Positions 23,894 through 33,169 of a DNA stretch of 64,000 bases are shown here, piece by piece. Both the position numbers and the translations under genes were made by a program. The DNA is from Taklimakanibacter sp050251035 (lineage in GTDB: Bacteria; Pseudomonadota; Alphaproteobacteria; Rhizobiales; Aestuariivirgaceae): NCBI GenBank assembly GCA_050251035.1, contig JBFWNN010000017.1, forward strand, positions 24,193-88,192, written 5' to 3'. The notes under the pieces are model-generated. The model saw only the letters and a program-made list of their open reading frames with translations, had not been told where the DNA came from and ran no database searches. The stretch's first letter is position 1, and each line of letters opens with the position of its first letter.

Positions 23894-24637
23894 TCAGATG
23901 ACCAGATAGCCGCCGTCGACGGGCAGCGTCACGCCATTGACGAAGCTCGCGGCGGGGGAAACGAGGAATACCACCGGTCCGCCGATCTCCTCCGGGCGTC
24001 CGAAGCGCTTCATCGGGCAATGCCAGTCGAGCCATTCGACATATTCGCGCTCGCTCGGCCCGCTCATGGCGGTCGCGATGTAACCCGGCGCGATGGCGTT
24101 GACGCGGATGCCGAAAGGCGCCAGCTCGCGGCACATTTTCTGGGTCAGTGACCGCACGCCGCCCTTGGAGGCGACATAGCCCGCATCGGCAAAACCGCTG
24201 GTGAAGGCCACGACGGACGAGATATTGACGATCGATCCCCTGGTCTCCTTGAGCGCCGGCAGGAAGGCGCGGGAGACGTTGAATACGCCGGTCAGGTTGA
24301 CGGCGATCGTGTCGTCCCACACCTTGGGCGCCGCGTCATCGGCGAGCGGCATGTTGAGGCCGATGCCGGCATTGTTCACCAGGATCGAGATCGGCCCGAC
24401 GTCACGCGCGACGCGTGCGGCAAAGGCTTCGACTCCGGCGCGGTCGGTGACGTCGAGCTCCTCGCCGATGCAATCATGGCCCTTGCCGGCGAGCGCTTGG
24501 GCGGCGTCCCGCGCCCGCTCGGCATGGATATCGGCGATGATGACCCTGGCGCCTTCATCCGCCAAGGCCTCGGCGATGGCGGCGCCGATTCCTTGCGCGG
24601 CGCCCGTCACCAGGGCCAGTTGTCCTTTCAACATCAT
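23894..24637 (-). CDS. Short-chain dehydrogenase/reductase
   Basis: A 247-residue classical SDR with VTGAAQGIGAAIAEALA, NNAGIG, NISSVVAFTSGFADAGYVASKGG and FVNGVTLPVDGGYLVI. All catalytic positions (Asn, Ser, Tyr, Lys) are present. GAGGGG lies 5 nt upstream of the ATG. It follows the aminotransferase by 15 bp and probably oxidises or reduces its product. Confidence 0.9.
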   Translation of the reverse strand: MMLKGQLALVTGAAQGIGAAIAEALADEGARVIIADIHAERARDAAQALAGKGHDCIGEELDVTDRAGVEAFAARVARDVGPISILVNNAGIGLNMPLADDAAPKVWDDTIAVNLTGVFNVSRAFLPALKETRGSIVNISSVVAFTSGFADAGYVASKGGVRSLTQKMCRELAPFGIRVNAIAPGYIATAMSGPSEREYVEWLDWHCPMKRFGRPEEIGGPVVFLVSPAASFVNGVTLPVDGGYLVI

Positions 24638-24652
24638 GAGTTCCCCTCGCGG

Positions 24653-26035
24653 TTAGCGGACCTTCCCATGCCGGCGCGCAATGTCGTCCAAGGCGGTGCC
24701 GACGATCCCGACCATCTCGTCGATCTCCGCTTCGGTGACCGTGAGCGGCGGCGCGATAAAGAGAATGTTGCCGGGATGGAGTATGAGCGTGATGAGACCG
24801 AGCTCGTGGCAGCGGAGCCTGAGCTCGTTGCCGACCGCGGCGCGGTCCTTGAAGTCCTCGCCGGTGCGCGCGTCCGCGACAAACTCGAGGCCGGCCAGCA
24901 GGCCGCGGCCACGGGCGTCCCAGTAAAGCGGATTTCCGGACAGTCCCTTCAGTCCGGAGAGGAGCCGATTGCCGAGGACCTCGGCCCGTTCCCAGAGCCG
25001 GTCGCGTTCGAGGCGCGCCAGCACGGCAAGGGCGGCGGCGGCGCCCATCGGATGGCCCGAATAGGTGTGGCCATGCCGGAATACCGATTTCTTCTCCTTG
25101 AAGAGGTCGGAAACATGCGGGGCGACCAGGCACGCGGCGATCGGGAAATATCCGGTGCTGAGGCCCTTGGAGATGGTGATGAAATCAGCCTGGATCCCGG
25201 CATGTTCCGTCGCGAACAGCCGACCGGTCCGGCCCATGCCGGCAATGACCTCGTCGCAGATCAGCAGCACGCCATGCCGATCGCAGACCGAGCGCAGCTC
25301 TCTCTGGTAGTCATCAGGCGGAACGCCGACGGCCATGGCGGTCGCCATCGGATCGACGACGACGGCGGCCACCGTCTCGGGCCCCTCCGCGATGATCACG
25401 GACTCGATGCTGTCGACAGAGGGCACATGTCTTCCCGCCTTGCCGAGATAGGCCGGATAGGGCTTGTGGACGCCGACCGTCCGGCCCCAGCTCAGGCCGC
25501 CATCGTAGACATCGTTGGACGAAGCGAAATAGCGCCCGTCGAGGCCCATGGCTCCATATGTCACGCCGTGAAAGGAACCTTGCCGGGTCAGCACTTTCTT
25601 GCGGTAGGGCTGGCCTCTCAGGTGATGATATTGGCGCGCGATCTTGATCGCGATCTCGTCCGCCTCGGCACCACCCGGGGCGAACACGGCATACTGCATG
25701 CCCGGCGCCAAGCGGGTGAGTTCACTGGCGAGCTCGGCTTGTACCGGCGCGGCGAAGCGAAACAGGTCGAAGAACGCCAGGTTCTGCCCCTGCCTCCTGA
25801 TGGCATCGAGGACTTCCTCATCCCCGTGACCGAGGATCGCGGCCTCGAGCGCCGAGATGCCATCGAGATACTGGTTGCCGTGAGAATCCCACAGCCGGCA
25901 CCCCTCGCCTTTGACCAGGAAGCGGATGTCGGCCTGAGCCGCACCCTGGGTTCCGGGCGAAGAGTACGGCATCCAAAGATGATCGCGCGCCTGCTGCGCG
26001 GCAGTGTGCTTGGTTCCGGTTGAAGTATCTGCCAT
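24653..26035 (-). CDS. Class III (omega) aminotransferase
   Basis: A 460-residue PLP enzyme. The PLP Asp region LLICDEVIAGMGRTG and Schiff-base Lys in TISKGLSTGYFPIAA are intact; the N-terminal DHLWMPYSSPG and LDGISALEAAILGHG are typical of omega-amino acid:pyruvate-type transaminases. An upstream TTG (26047) is in frame, but ATG 26035 has GGAG 6 nt upstream. It stands 30 bp downstream of the Pot-type ATPase gene, so an imported amine or amino acid is the likely substrate, transaminated to an aldehyde or ketone for the neighbouring SDR. Confidence 0.9.
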   Translation of the reverse strand: MADTSTGTKHTAAQQARDHLWMPYSSPGTQGAAQADIRFLVKGEGCRLWDSHGNQYLDGISALEAAILGHGDEEVLDAIRRQGQNLAFFDLFRFAAPVQAELASELTRLAPGMQYAVFAPGGAEADEIAIKIARQYHHLRGQPYRKKVLTRQGSFHGVTYGAMGLDGRYFASSNDVYDGGLSWGRTVGVHKPYPAYLGKAGRHVPSVDSIESVIIAEGPETVAAVVVDPMATAMAVGVPPDDYQRELRSVCDRHGVLLICDEVIAGMGRTGRLFATEHAGIQADFITISKGLSTGYFPIAACLVAPHVSDLFKEKKSVFRHGHTYSGHPMGAAAALAVLARLERDRLWERAEVLGNRLLSGLKGLSGNPLYWDARGRGLLAGLEFVADARTGEDFKDRAAVGNELRLRCHELGLITLILHPGNILFIAPPLTVTEAEIDEMVGIVGTALDDIARRHGKVR

Positions 26036-26064
26036 TTTCTTCTCCAATCTTGAAAGCGACCGGT

Positions 26065-27159
26065 TCAGTCGCCATGAGGTATCAACACTGCATCCTTCGG
26101 ATCGAAGCTCAGCCGGACCTTCTCCTTCAGCTCGATCGGCCGCGCGCTGCGCGTGCGGGCCTCCTTGAGGGTCAAGGCGGCTCCCGACGGCAGCTCCGCG
26201 ACATAGCGAATGACGTCGCCGAGGAAGGCGAGCTCCCGCACCACGGCCTCAAAGACGATGTGGTCGGGGTTTTCGCCGTTCCGGACGCGGTTGAGCTTTT
26301 CCGGTCGGATGGACAGCAGGCATCCGGAGGCCGGACAGGCACCCGGTGCCCCGAACGGGAGGTTCATTTCGGCAATCTGGAGCGCGCCACGTCCTTCGCC
26401 GTCCGGCACCACGCGCAGAATATTCGTTTCGCCGACGAACTCGGCGGCGAACCGTGTTTGTGGGAGATCATAGATCTGGCTCGGCGTGCCGATCTGCACG
26501 ATGCGTCCGCGATTCATGATCACGATCCGATCGGACAGGGTCAAAGCCTCGCTCTGGTCGTGCGTGACGTAGACGACCGTGCAGCCGATCTGCGCTTGAT
26601 AGTGCTTGATCTCGAGCTGCATGTGCTCCCTGAGCTTGAGATCGAGCGCGCCGAGCGGTTCGTCCATCAGGAGGACTTTCGGCTCGAAGACGACGGCTCT
26701 GGCGAAGGCAACCCGCTGGCGCTGTCCGCCCGAAAGCTCGTGCGGCATCCTTGCGCCATATTCCGGCAGCTTCACCAGCCGAAGCGCGTGCTGCACTTTC
26801 TCCTCGATCACGTTTCGAGGGGCCTTGCGCATGCGCAAGGGAAAGGCGACGTTCTCGGCGACCGTCATATGCGGGAACAGCGAGTAGCTCTGGAAGACCA
26901 TTCCGACATTGCGCTTCTCGGTCGGAAGAGACTTGATCGACCGATCTCCGATCAGGATGTCGCCGGACGTCGGGTTGATGAACCCGGCGATCATGTTCAG
27001 GGCCGTCGTCTTGCCCGACCCGCTGGGACCGAGCAGTGTCAGGAACTCCCCCGCCGCCACCGTCAGATTGAGATTCTGAACGGCCTCGGTACTTCCGAAG
27101 GTCATCCCGATATCCCGGAACTCGACGCGTGCTCCCCTTTCTCCGGCAGACTGATTCAT
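26065..27159 (-). CDS. Spermidine/putrescine-type ABC transporter ATP-binding protein (PotA-like)
   Basis: A 364-residue ATPase with Walker A GPSGSGKTTALNMIAGF, Q-loop VFQSYSLFPHMTV, signature LSGGQRQRVAFARAVVF, Walker B VLLMDEPLGALD, and a C-terminal TOBE domain (about 280-360). It energises the permeases at 27188 and 27988. The Pot class also carries other small cations or amino-acid-like compounds, so polyamine specificity is not assured. Confidence 0.92.
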   Translation of the reverse strand: MNQSAGERGARVEFRDIGMTFGSTEAVQNLNLTVAAGEFLTLLGPSGSGKTTALNMIAGFINPTSGDILIGDRSIKSLPTEKRNVGMVFQSYSLFPHMTVAENVAFPLRMRKAPRNVIEEKVQHALRLVKLPEYGARMPHELSGGQRQRVAFARAVVFEPKVLLMDEPLGALDLKLREHMQLEIKHYQAQIGCTVVYVTHDQSEALTLSDRIVIMNRGRIVQIGTPSQIYDLPQTRFAAEFVGETNILRVVPDGEGRGALQIAEMNLPFGAPGACPASGCLLSIRPEKLNRVRNGENPDHIVFEAVVRELAFLGDVIRYVAELPSGAALTLKEARTRSARPIELKEKVRLSFDPKDAVLIPHGD

Positions 27160-27187
27160 GGATCACGACACCTCTTATATGCTCGTA

Positions 27188-27991
27188 TTATGGGGCGGCT
27201 TGCCGCGTGGCGCGCCGGCGAAGCGCTTCGGCGAGGAGAACGCCGATCAGGGTTATGACGATGAGCAGGGATGCGACCGCGGCGATCGTCGGATCGATCT
27301 CGAGCCTGAGATCGCTCCATATGCGCTTGGGAAGCGTGTCCCAGCGGCCGGTGATGAACAGCGCGATGACCAGTTCATCGAAGGAAACGAAGAACGAGAA
27401 TATCCCCGAAGCCAGCATCGCCGGCATGAGATGGGGCAGCGTGACGTGGCGAAACACCTGCAGTGGACTTCCGCCGAGAACCCGTCCCGCCCGCTCCAGC
27501 GTAATATCGAACTGCTGCAGGGCGGCGGAGACAATGAGGACGGGGAACGGGAGGGCCAGCACCACATGCGCGCCGATCAGTCCCACGACGCTCCCGGTGA
27601 GGCCAAGCTTGTGGAAGAGAATGAACAGCGCCAGCGCGAAGATGATGATCGGGACGATGAGCGGCGCGATGATCATGCCGTAGATGATGCCTTTGCCGGC
27701 GAGCCGGGACCGCGTCATGCCGATCGCGGTGAACGTCCCCAGAGCGGTGGCGATGACGGACACGGTCCCCGCCACCCAGAAGCTGGTGATGGTGGCCTGC
27801 ACGAACCGCTCGTCGGACAGGAAACTGCGATACCACCGCAGGGACAGGCTCTCCGGGGGAAAGCGCAGCCACTGATCGTCGTTGAAGGAAACCGGGATGA
27901 CGACCAGCAACGGGAGCATCAGGAACAGGATGACCAAGCCGAAGAAGACGGCGAGCGCGATGCCATGGGCACGTGGCCAGGTGGAGCTCAT
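27188..27991 (-). CDS. Spermidine/putrescine-type ABC transporter permease (PotC-like)
   Basis: A 267-residue membrane protein with six predicted helices. The EAA loop is ERAGRVLGGSPLQVFRHVTL. The start at 27991 overlaps the stop of the upstream permease by 4 bp (ATGA), showing translational coupling. A longer frame open to 28951 is a shadow. Confidence 0.9.
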   Translation of the reverse strand: MSSTWPRAHGIALAVFFGLVILFLMLPLLVVIPVSFNDDQWLRFPPESLSLRWYRSFLSDERFVQATITSFWVAGTVSVIATALGTFTAIGMTRSRLAGKGIIYGMIIAPLIVPIIIFALALFILFHKLGLTGSVVGLIGAHVVLALPFPVLIVSAALQQFDITLERAGRVLGGSPLQVFRHVTLPHLMPAMLASGIFSFFVSFDELVIALFITGRWDTLPKRIWSDLRLEIDPTIAAVASLLIVITLIGVLLAEALRRRATRQAAP

Positions 27992-28854
27992 GACTGCGGC
28001 AGCCCTCGTTGGAACCTTGCCGTCGAAACCTTGAACAGCATGACGAATGCGATCGTTATGGCGAGTAGGATGACCGAGAGGGCGGACGCAAAGCCCCAGT
28101 TCACCATCTGATTGACCTGGATCTCGATGAGATTGCCGGCCATGAGGTCCTGCCGCCCACCGAGAAGCGCCGGCGTTACGAAGAAGCCCATCGACAGGAT
28201 GAAAATGATGATCGCCCCGGTCGTCACGCCGTTGAAGCTGAGGGGAAAATAAACCTCGACGAATGCCCGCCACCGTGTCGCGCCCAGGACCCTGGCGGCG
28301 CGAACGAGCCCCTGGTCGATCTCGACCATTACCGCGAAGCAGGTGAGGATCATGATCGGAACGAGGATCTGGACCATGGCCACATAGACCACCCCGCTCG
28401 TATAGAGCATCGGAAGCGGCTCGGAGATTATCCCGGCCTGCAGCAGCATGGTATTGATGACGCCCTGCCGGCCGAGCAGCGCGATCCACGAATATGTCCG
28501 GATCAGCAGGCTCATCCAGAATGGAACGAGGATGAGAGACAGGAGGTAGACCTGTGTCCGCTTGCGGCAATGCGCCAGGAAGTAGGCCGTCGGATAGCCC
28601 ACCAGGAAACAGAGCCAGGTCACGATGAGGGCCACATATACGGTCCGCAGGAAGACCTTCGGATAGATGGGAGTCTGGAAGAAGCGCTGAAAGTGGCCGA
28701 TGGTGAAACTCGGATCGAAGAGGCTGGTGCGAACTACATCCGCGATCGGGATCACGAACAGAAACACGAGAATGATCCCCGCCGGCAACAGCATCAGCCG
28801 GTAGCCCGAACTCTTGAAATATGTTCTCAGCGAATACACGGCCTGGAGACCCAC
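27988..28854 (-). CDS. Spermidine/putrescine-type ABC transporter permease (PotB-like)
   Basis: A permease of about 288 residues with six helices and the EAA loop VRAARVLGATRWRAFVEVYF. The frame has an ATG at 28914, but its first 20 codons contain the strong hairpin at 28869-28897, have no ribosome binding site, and encode non-homologous residues. I therefore prefer GTG at 28854 (or GTG at 28839, with an AAGGTGG at a slightly long distance). Either gives a normal cytoplasmic N-terminus before the first helix (LMLLPAGIILVFLFVIPI). Confidence 0.85.
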   Translation of the reverse strand: MGLQAVYSLRTYFKSSGYRLMLLPAGIILVFLFVIPIADVVRTSLFDPSFTIGHFQRFFQTPIYPKVFLRTVYVALIVTWLCFLVGYPTAYFLAHCRKRTQVYLLSLILVPFWMSLLIRTYSWIALLGRQGVINTMLLQAGIISEPLPMLYTSGVVYVAMVQILVPIMILTCFAVMVEIDQGLVRAARVLGATRWRAFVEVYFPLSFNGVTTGAIIIFILSMGFFVTPALLGGRQDLMAGNLIEIQVNQMVNWGFASALSVILLAITIAFVMLFKVSTARFQRGLPQS

Positions 28855-28868
28855 CTTTGAGGTTCGAC

Positions 28869-28897
28869 ATCCGCAGGCGAAATATCCGCCTGCGGAT
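28869..28897. other. Intercistronic hairpin between PotD-like and PotB-like genes
   Basis: A perfect 11-bp stem (28869-28879 with 28887-28897) and 7-nt loop, located between the binding protein stop and the preferred permease start. No T-run follows, so it is more likely an mRNA-stabilising or attenuating element than a full terminator. Such structures commonly keep the binding protein at higher level than the membrane subunits. Confidence 0.6.
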
Positions 28898-28926
28898 GCG
28901 CGCCGGAGCGTCATGCGAGTTTTCGG

Positions 28927-29988
28927 CTACTCGAGCAGCCAGGCGTTCCAACGTTCGGTCAGAGCATCACGGCGACTATCCCAAACCTCGGCGTTTGCCG
29001 TCAACTGCACGTCGGTGTGGCTGCTTGAAAGCTGCGCAGCCTGCTCGGGCTTGAGATAATCGTTCACGCCGGGGAGAAGGTTCGAGTAGGACATGATCTC
29101 CGCGAACTTCGCGATGCGCTCCGGATGGCCCCAGGCCGTGAAGTACTTCATCGCTTCCTTGGCGAGCGGATTGCCTTTGGGAACGGACAGGATACCCACA
29201 TCCATGACGCCCTGGTTCCAAACCGCCTGCACCGGGCGCGTTTTCGCCAGATCGAATATCCGGCCGTTCCATGCCTGCCCCATGGAGACTTCACCATCGG
29301 CGAGAAGCTGAACGGATTCAGCCCCGGTGTTCCACCATTTTGTGACATGCGGCTTGATCTCGTCGAGCTTACGGAAGGCGCGATCGACACCCTCGTCGGT
29401 GGCGAGCACTTCGTAGACCTTGTCCTTCGGCACGCCGTCCGCCATCAGCGCGATCTCCAGGTTCGGCGCAAACGCGTTCTGCATGCTGCGCTTGCCCGGA
29501 AACTTCGCCACATCCCAGAAGTCGGCCCATGACTGCGGGCCCTTTCCTTCCGGAAACTTGTCGGTCCTGTAGCCGATGATCGTCGAGAAGGTCGCGAACA
29601 CCATCCCGAACTTTTTCTTCGCTTCGGGCGGATGCCTGTTCTGCGGGTCGGCCAGACCGTAGTCGATCTCCTCGATCCAGCCGTTCTTCGCGGCGGTCAC
29701 GTACTCCGCTCCGTTCAGCTCTATGGCCTCATAAATCATGTTGCCGCTGTCGACCATCGCCTTGAGCTGCGCGAGGTTCGGCTGTGTCGTGTTGACGATC
29801 TTCACTCCCGTTTCCGCCGTGTACGGAGCGTGAATGTACTTATCGATCGTTTCCCAGACGGCCCCGCCATATCCGTTGATGGTCAGCGTCGTTTCCGCGC
29901 GGACATTCCCCACGGTGACGAAGCCCGCCAAAGCGATTGCCGCCAGAGCGGCGGGGAAAATCCGGCGCCAGCGCATGCCACTCATCAT
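28927..29988 (-). CDS. Spermidine/putrescine-type extracellular binding protein (PotD-like)
   Basis: A 353-residue periplasmic binding protein: signal peptide MMSGMRWRRIFPAALAAIAL with cleavage near VRA-ET (about residue 31), then TLTINGYGGAVWETIDKYI and a typical solute-binding fold ending ERWNAWLLE. GGGAGG lies 7 nt upstream of the ATG. It is the first gene of the leftward operon SBP - permeases - ATPase - aminotransferase - SDR - VOC (and perhaps the enolase homologue). Its promoter region is shared with the divergent E1 gene. Confidence 0.9.
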   Translation of the reverse strand: MMSGMRWRRIFPAALAAIALAGFVTVGNVRAETTLTINGYGGAVWETIDKYIHAPYTAETGVKIVNTTQPNLAQLKAMVDSGNMIYEAIELNGAEYVTAAKNGWIEEIDYGLADPQNRHPPEAKKKFGMVFATFSTIIGYRTDKFPEGKGPQSWADFWDVAKFPGKRSMQNAFAPNLEIALMADGVPKDKVYEVLATDEGVDRAFRKLDEIKPHVTKWWNTGAESVQLLADGEVSMGQAWNGRIFDLAKTRPVQAVWNQGVMDVGILSVPKGNPLAKEAMKYFTAWGHPERIAKFAEIMSYSNLLPGVNDYLKPEQAAQLSSSHTDVQLTANAEVWDSRRDALTERWNAWLLE

Positions 29989-30106
29989 TGCGATACCTCC
30001 CTTTTATTTGTGTGGACTTGAGAATGGTCATCGGGGCCGCATCTCGTGCGCGGCTCCCGAGAAAACCATAAGCGACTGGACAAAATTGTCAAATAGATTT
30101 ATGATC

Positions 30107-30120
30107 GTCAATATATGATG
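30107..30120. promoter_or_regulatory. AT-rich operator-like motif TCAATATATGAT (copy 1)
   Basis: GTCAATATATGATG in the 242-bp divergent region between the PotD-like and E1 genes. The 12-mer TCAATATATGAT recurs twice at 35118-35150, upstream of the Cys-motif gene. A degenerate reverse copy (ATCATATACATATTTGAC) lies at about 30161-30178. The core has partial ATCA-N5-TGAT symmetry. The nearby IclR regulator (32354) is the obvious candidate, by inference. Confidence 0.55.
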
Positions 30121-30230
30121 AATTATAATGGTCATTATTTTAAAACATCATATTCTGATCATCATATACATATTTGACATCCCTGGAGTCAATCAGTACG
30201 GTCCGCTGACTCACTCAAAGAGGTGCAATT

Positions 30231-32279
30231 ATGCAACACGAGGTACGCTCGGCAGCCGGCGAAGTTGGATTGCCGCCCGGGGAAGCGCCTTTCGCAAAGA
30301 AGATGCTTGCCCGGATAGGATTCATCCGGGCCTTCGAGGCGAAGGCGCTCGAGCTCTCGCAGATGAAGACGCCCCCTGCGGCGGGATCGATGCACCTCTG
30401 CGCTGGCCAGGAGGTCGTTCCGCTTGCGGCAGTCGCGGCGCTCAGGGACGGGGACAAGGTCCTCGCCACCTATAGAGGCCATGGCTGGGCGCTCGCGGCG
30501 GGCCTCGATCCCTTCGAGCTGATGGCGGAGATCTGTCATCGCCAGGCCGGCGTGAATGGGGGGCGCAGCGGGTCCGCCTACATCATGGCCCCGCACACCA
30601 GATTCATCGGCGAGAACTCGATCGTTGGTGCCGGGACGACCATCGCCTGCGGGCTGGCGATCGCCGGCGACCTGCTCGGCAGAGACGAGATCGTCGTCGT
30701 TTCGATCGGCGACGGAGCAATGAACCAGGGCTCCGTGCATGAAGCCCTGGCGCTCGCTGCCGTGCGGAAGCTGCCCGTCATCTTCGTGTGCGAGAACAAC
30801 GGCTGGTCCGAGCTCACCGCGACGAAGGACATGTTCCAGGTCGAGCGCCTCGCCCAGCGCGCCTCGGGCTACGGAATCCAGGGCGTGACCATCGACGGCA
30901 CCGACCCTTTCGCGGTCCGCGATACGTTCGCATTGGCCGCACAACGATGCCGCGACAATGAAGGCCCGGTTCTCATCGAGTGCCGCGTGCCCAGGCTTTG
31001 GGGCCACTACAACCGCGACATAGAGCATTATCGCTCGAAGGCGGACAAGCAGCAGGCATCCGACGCGGATCCCCTGGCAAGGCTGGCCGAACGTCTGATC
31101 GGCGCGGGCGCGCTGACCGCGGCGGATGTCGCGGCGACCTATGCCGATCAAGTCGCCATGGTCGAACGCCTGACCGAGCAGGCGCTCGCGGCCCAGACGC
31201 CCGATCCCTCGAGCGTGCTTCAGCACGTCGTGGCCGAACGGCAGGCGCGGCCCGCCGCGGATCCGGGTGGGGTCGAGGAGGTCCGTGAAATGACTTATCT
31301 CGAGGCGATCAACGCTGCGCTTCGCGCCGAGCTCGAATCCGATGCGAGGACGATCGTCTATGGCGAGGATGTCGGCAAAGCCGGCGGAATCTTCGGGGCG
31401 ACCCGCTATCTGCAACGGGATTTTGGTTCCGGCAGGGTCTTCGACACGCCGATCGCGGAGAATGCTATCCTCGGTTCCGCGGTCGGCGCCGCCCTGGGCG
31501 GATTGAAGCCGATCGTCGAGATCATGTGGGCGGACTTCCTGTTTGTCGCCGTGGACCAGTTGGTCAACCAGGCCTCGAACGTCCGGTATTCGACCCAAGG
31601 ACGCAGCTCGGCGCCGCTGGTGGTGCGAACTCAGCAGGGCGCGACACCGGGATCCTGCGCGCAGCACTCTCAGTCGATCGAGGCCATGCTGGCGCACATT
31701 CCGGGCCTGAACGTCGCCCTGGCGGCCACCCCGCAAGACGCATATTCATTGCTGCGGGCGGCGGCGGCGGACCCCGATCCCTGTATCGTCATCGAGGCGC
31801 GTTCCCTCTACCAGTCGCGAGGCGAAGTGCGGATGTCGCGGGTTCCCGAACCCGTCGGTGTCGCAAAGCGTCATCGCAGCGGCGCAGACGCGGCGATCGT
31901 CACCTGGGGAACGATGCTCGCCCGATCGCTCGCCGCCGCCGAAGAGCTCTCACGGTCCGGAATCGAGGTCTCGGTTCTGGATCTGCGATGGCTTTCGCCT
32001 CTCGACGAAGAAGCCCTCGCGCAGGTCGTGCGGCAGTCGGGCGGGCGGGTCGCCGTCGTGCATGAGGCAGTCAAGACGGGCGGGTTCGGCGCCGAGGTCG
32101 CCATGCGGATAAACGAGCTCTGCGGCGGTGCGCTCACGGCGCCCGTGCGGAGGATCGCGACGCCCGACGTCAGAATTCCGGCCTCGCCGGTCCTGCAGTC
32201 GGCGATCATTCCGAACGCGGACACGATCGCACGCGCCGTGAGAGGACTTGTTGAGGATCGCAATCTAAGGCATCAATAG
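30231..32279 (+). CDS. Fused E1 alpha-beta component of a 2-oxoacid (acetoin/pyruvate-type) dehydrogenase
   Basis: A 682-residue thiamine enzyme. Residues 1-350 are E1-alpha-like, with the TPP motif GDGAMNQGSVHEALALAAVR at 160-179 and ENN at 188-190. Residues 354-682 are E1-beta-like, opening MTYLEAINAALRAELESDAR and containing GEDVGKAGGIFGATRYLQ and TPIAENAILGSAVGAALGG. Two-chain E1s are usually separate genes; here they are one polypeptide. No E2 (lipoyl acyltransferase) or E3 gene is nearby, so it either borrows another complex's E2 or works as a stand-alone decarboxylase or ligase. Followed by an IclR regulator; divergent from PotD. Confidence 0.88.
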   Translation: MQHEVRSAAGEVGLPPGEAPFAKKMLARIGFIRAFEAKALELSQMKTPPAAGSMHLCAGQEVVPLAAVAALRDGDKVLATYRGHGWALAAGLDPFELMAEICHRQAGVNGGRSGSAYIMAPHTRFIGENSIVGAGTTIACGLAIAGDLLGRDEIVVVSIGDGAMNQGSVHEALALAAVRKLPVIFVCENNGWSELTATKDMFQVERLAQRASGYGIQGVTIDGTDPFAVRDTFALAAQRCRDNEGPVLIECRVPRLWGHYNRDIEHYRSKADKQQASDADPLARLAERLIGAGALTAADVAATYADQVAMVERLTEQALAAQTPDPSSVLQHVVAERQARPAADPGGVEEVREMTYLEAINAALRAELESDARTIVYGEDVGKAGGIFGATRYLQRDFGSGRVFDTPIAENAILGSAVGAALGGLKPIVEIMWADFLFVAVDQLVNQASNVRYSTQGRSSAPLVVRTQQGATPGSCAQHSQSIEAMLAHIPGLNVALAATPQDAYSLLRAAAADPDPCIVIEARSLYQSRGEVRMSRVPEPVGVAKRHRSGADAAIVTWGTMLARSLAAAEELSRSGIEVSVLDLRWLSPLDEEALAQVVRQSGGRVAVVHEAVKTGGFGAEVAMRINELCGGALTAPVRRIATPDVRIPASPVLQSAIIPNADTIARAVRGLVEDRNLRHQ

Positions 32280-32353
32280 AGCCGGGCAATGAGCGACAGT
32301 TTTATCGGCAAGACCATCTGTATGAACGGCCTGTCAGGCAAAGGCGGACGATC

Positions 32354-33160
32354 GTGAAAGACACGGAAACAGCGCAAGGAGATGCGCAGAACGCGCCAAA
32401 GCCCCGCGTTCAGACCGCCGTCCGAACGATATCCATCCTCCTCGCCATTTCGCGAAGCGGCCACGGACTGAAAGCCAGGGAGCTGAGCGAGCAGCTCAAG
32501 CTTCCGCGCCAGGTCACCTATCACCTGCTGCACACCCTGCTCTCGACCGGGATCATTCTGAAGAATGACCAGAACCGCTATGTTCTCGGCCTCGCGGCGG
32601 CTTCGATCGCCGAGGGATTCCGCCGTCAGCTCGCTCCGCCGGAGCACCTTTCGCCCCGCGTCAGGGCCGCCGTCACCGCCACCCGCGAGACCGCTTTCGC
32701 CAGCGGATGGATGGGAGGACAGATCGTCGTGCTGGCGACCGCAAAGGGTCTGTCGGCCGTGCAGGCCGCGGAGGTGCCGCACGGCTATAGCGGGCATGCC
32801 CATGCACGAGCTTCCGGCAAGCTGCTTCTGGCTTTGTCGAATGAAACGAAGCGCGATGAGTACCTGGCCGCGAATCCGCTCGTTGCGATGACCAGCCGGA
32901 CCATCACCGACCAGCGCGCGCTGGTGAAGGAGCTGCAGGAGATCGCTCAGCGCGGCTACGCCGTCGACAATGAGGAGTTTTCCGAGGGCCTGTGCTGCCT
33001 GGCGGTCCCGGTCGAGGGGCTTGAGGGGCAATATGCGCTCAGCATCTCGGTGCCGGCCGAGCGCTTTCACGCCAATTTCGACCGCTATCTTCAAACTCTT
33101 CGACGCCTGGCGGGCGTTACGCTCGACCAGGGCGCGAAGAGCCTGGCCGTCGGCGCCTGA
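32354..33160 (+). CDS. IclR family transcriptional regulator
   Basis: A 268-residue IclR protein: N-terminal winged helix (VQTAVRTISILLAISRSGHG, ELSEQLKLPRQVTYHLLHTL) and C-terminal effector-binding domain (GYSGHAHARASGKLLLAL, GYAVDNEEFSEGLCCLAVPV). The start is GTG at 32354, with AAAGGCGG about 6 nt upstream. It lies 74 bp after the E1 gene and likely regulates it and the surrounding operons through the TCAATATATGAT sites. Confidence 0.92.
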   Translation: MKDTETAQGDAQNAPKPRVQTAVRTISILLAISRSGHGLKARELSEQLKLPRQVTYHLLHTLLSTGIILKNDQNRYVLGLAAASIAEGFRRQLAPPEHLSPRVRAAVTATRETAFASGWMGGQIVVLATAKGLSAVQAAEVPHGYSGHAHARASGKLLLALSNETKRDEYLAANPLVAMTSRTITDQRALVKELQEIAQRGYAVDNEEFSEGLCCLAVPVEGLEGQYALSISVPAERFHANFDRYLQTLRRLAGVTLDQGAKSLAVGA

Positions 33161-33169
33161 CCCCCGACG

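Noticed and set aside
23412..24320. A 302-codon frame suggesting a VOC-SDR fusion
   Set aside because: The VOC protein has its own start at 23882 with AAGGA; the upstream part is a shadow of the SDR gene.
27188..28951. A 587-codon frame suggesting a fused permease
   Set aside because: The first half is an out-of-frame read of the PotB-like gene; the real PotC-like gene starts at 27991 with an ATGA overlap.
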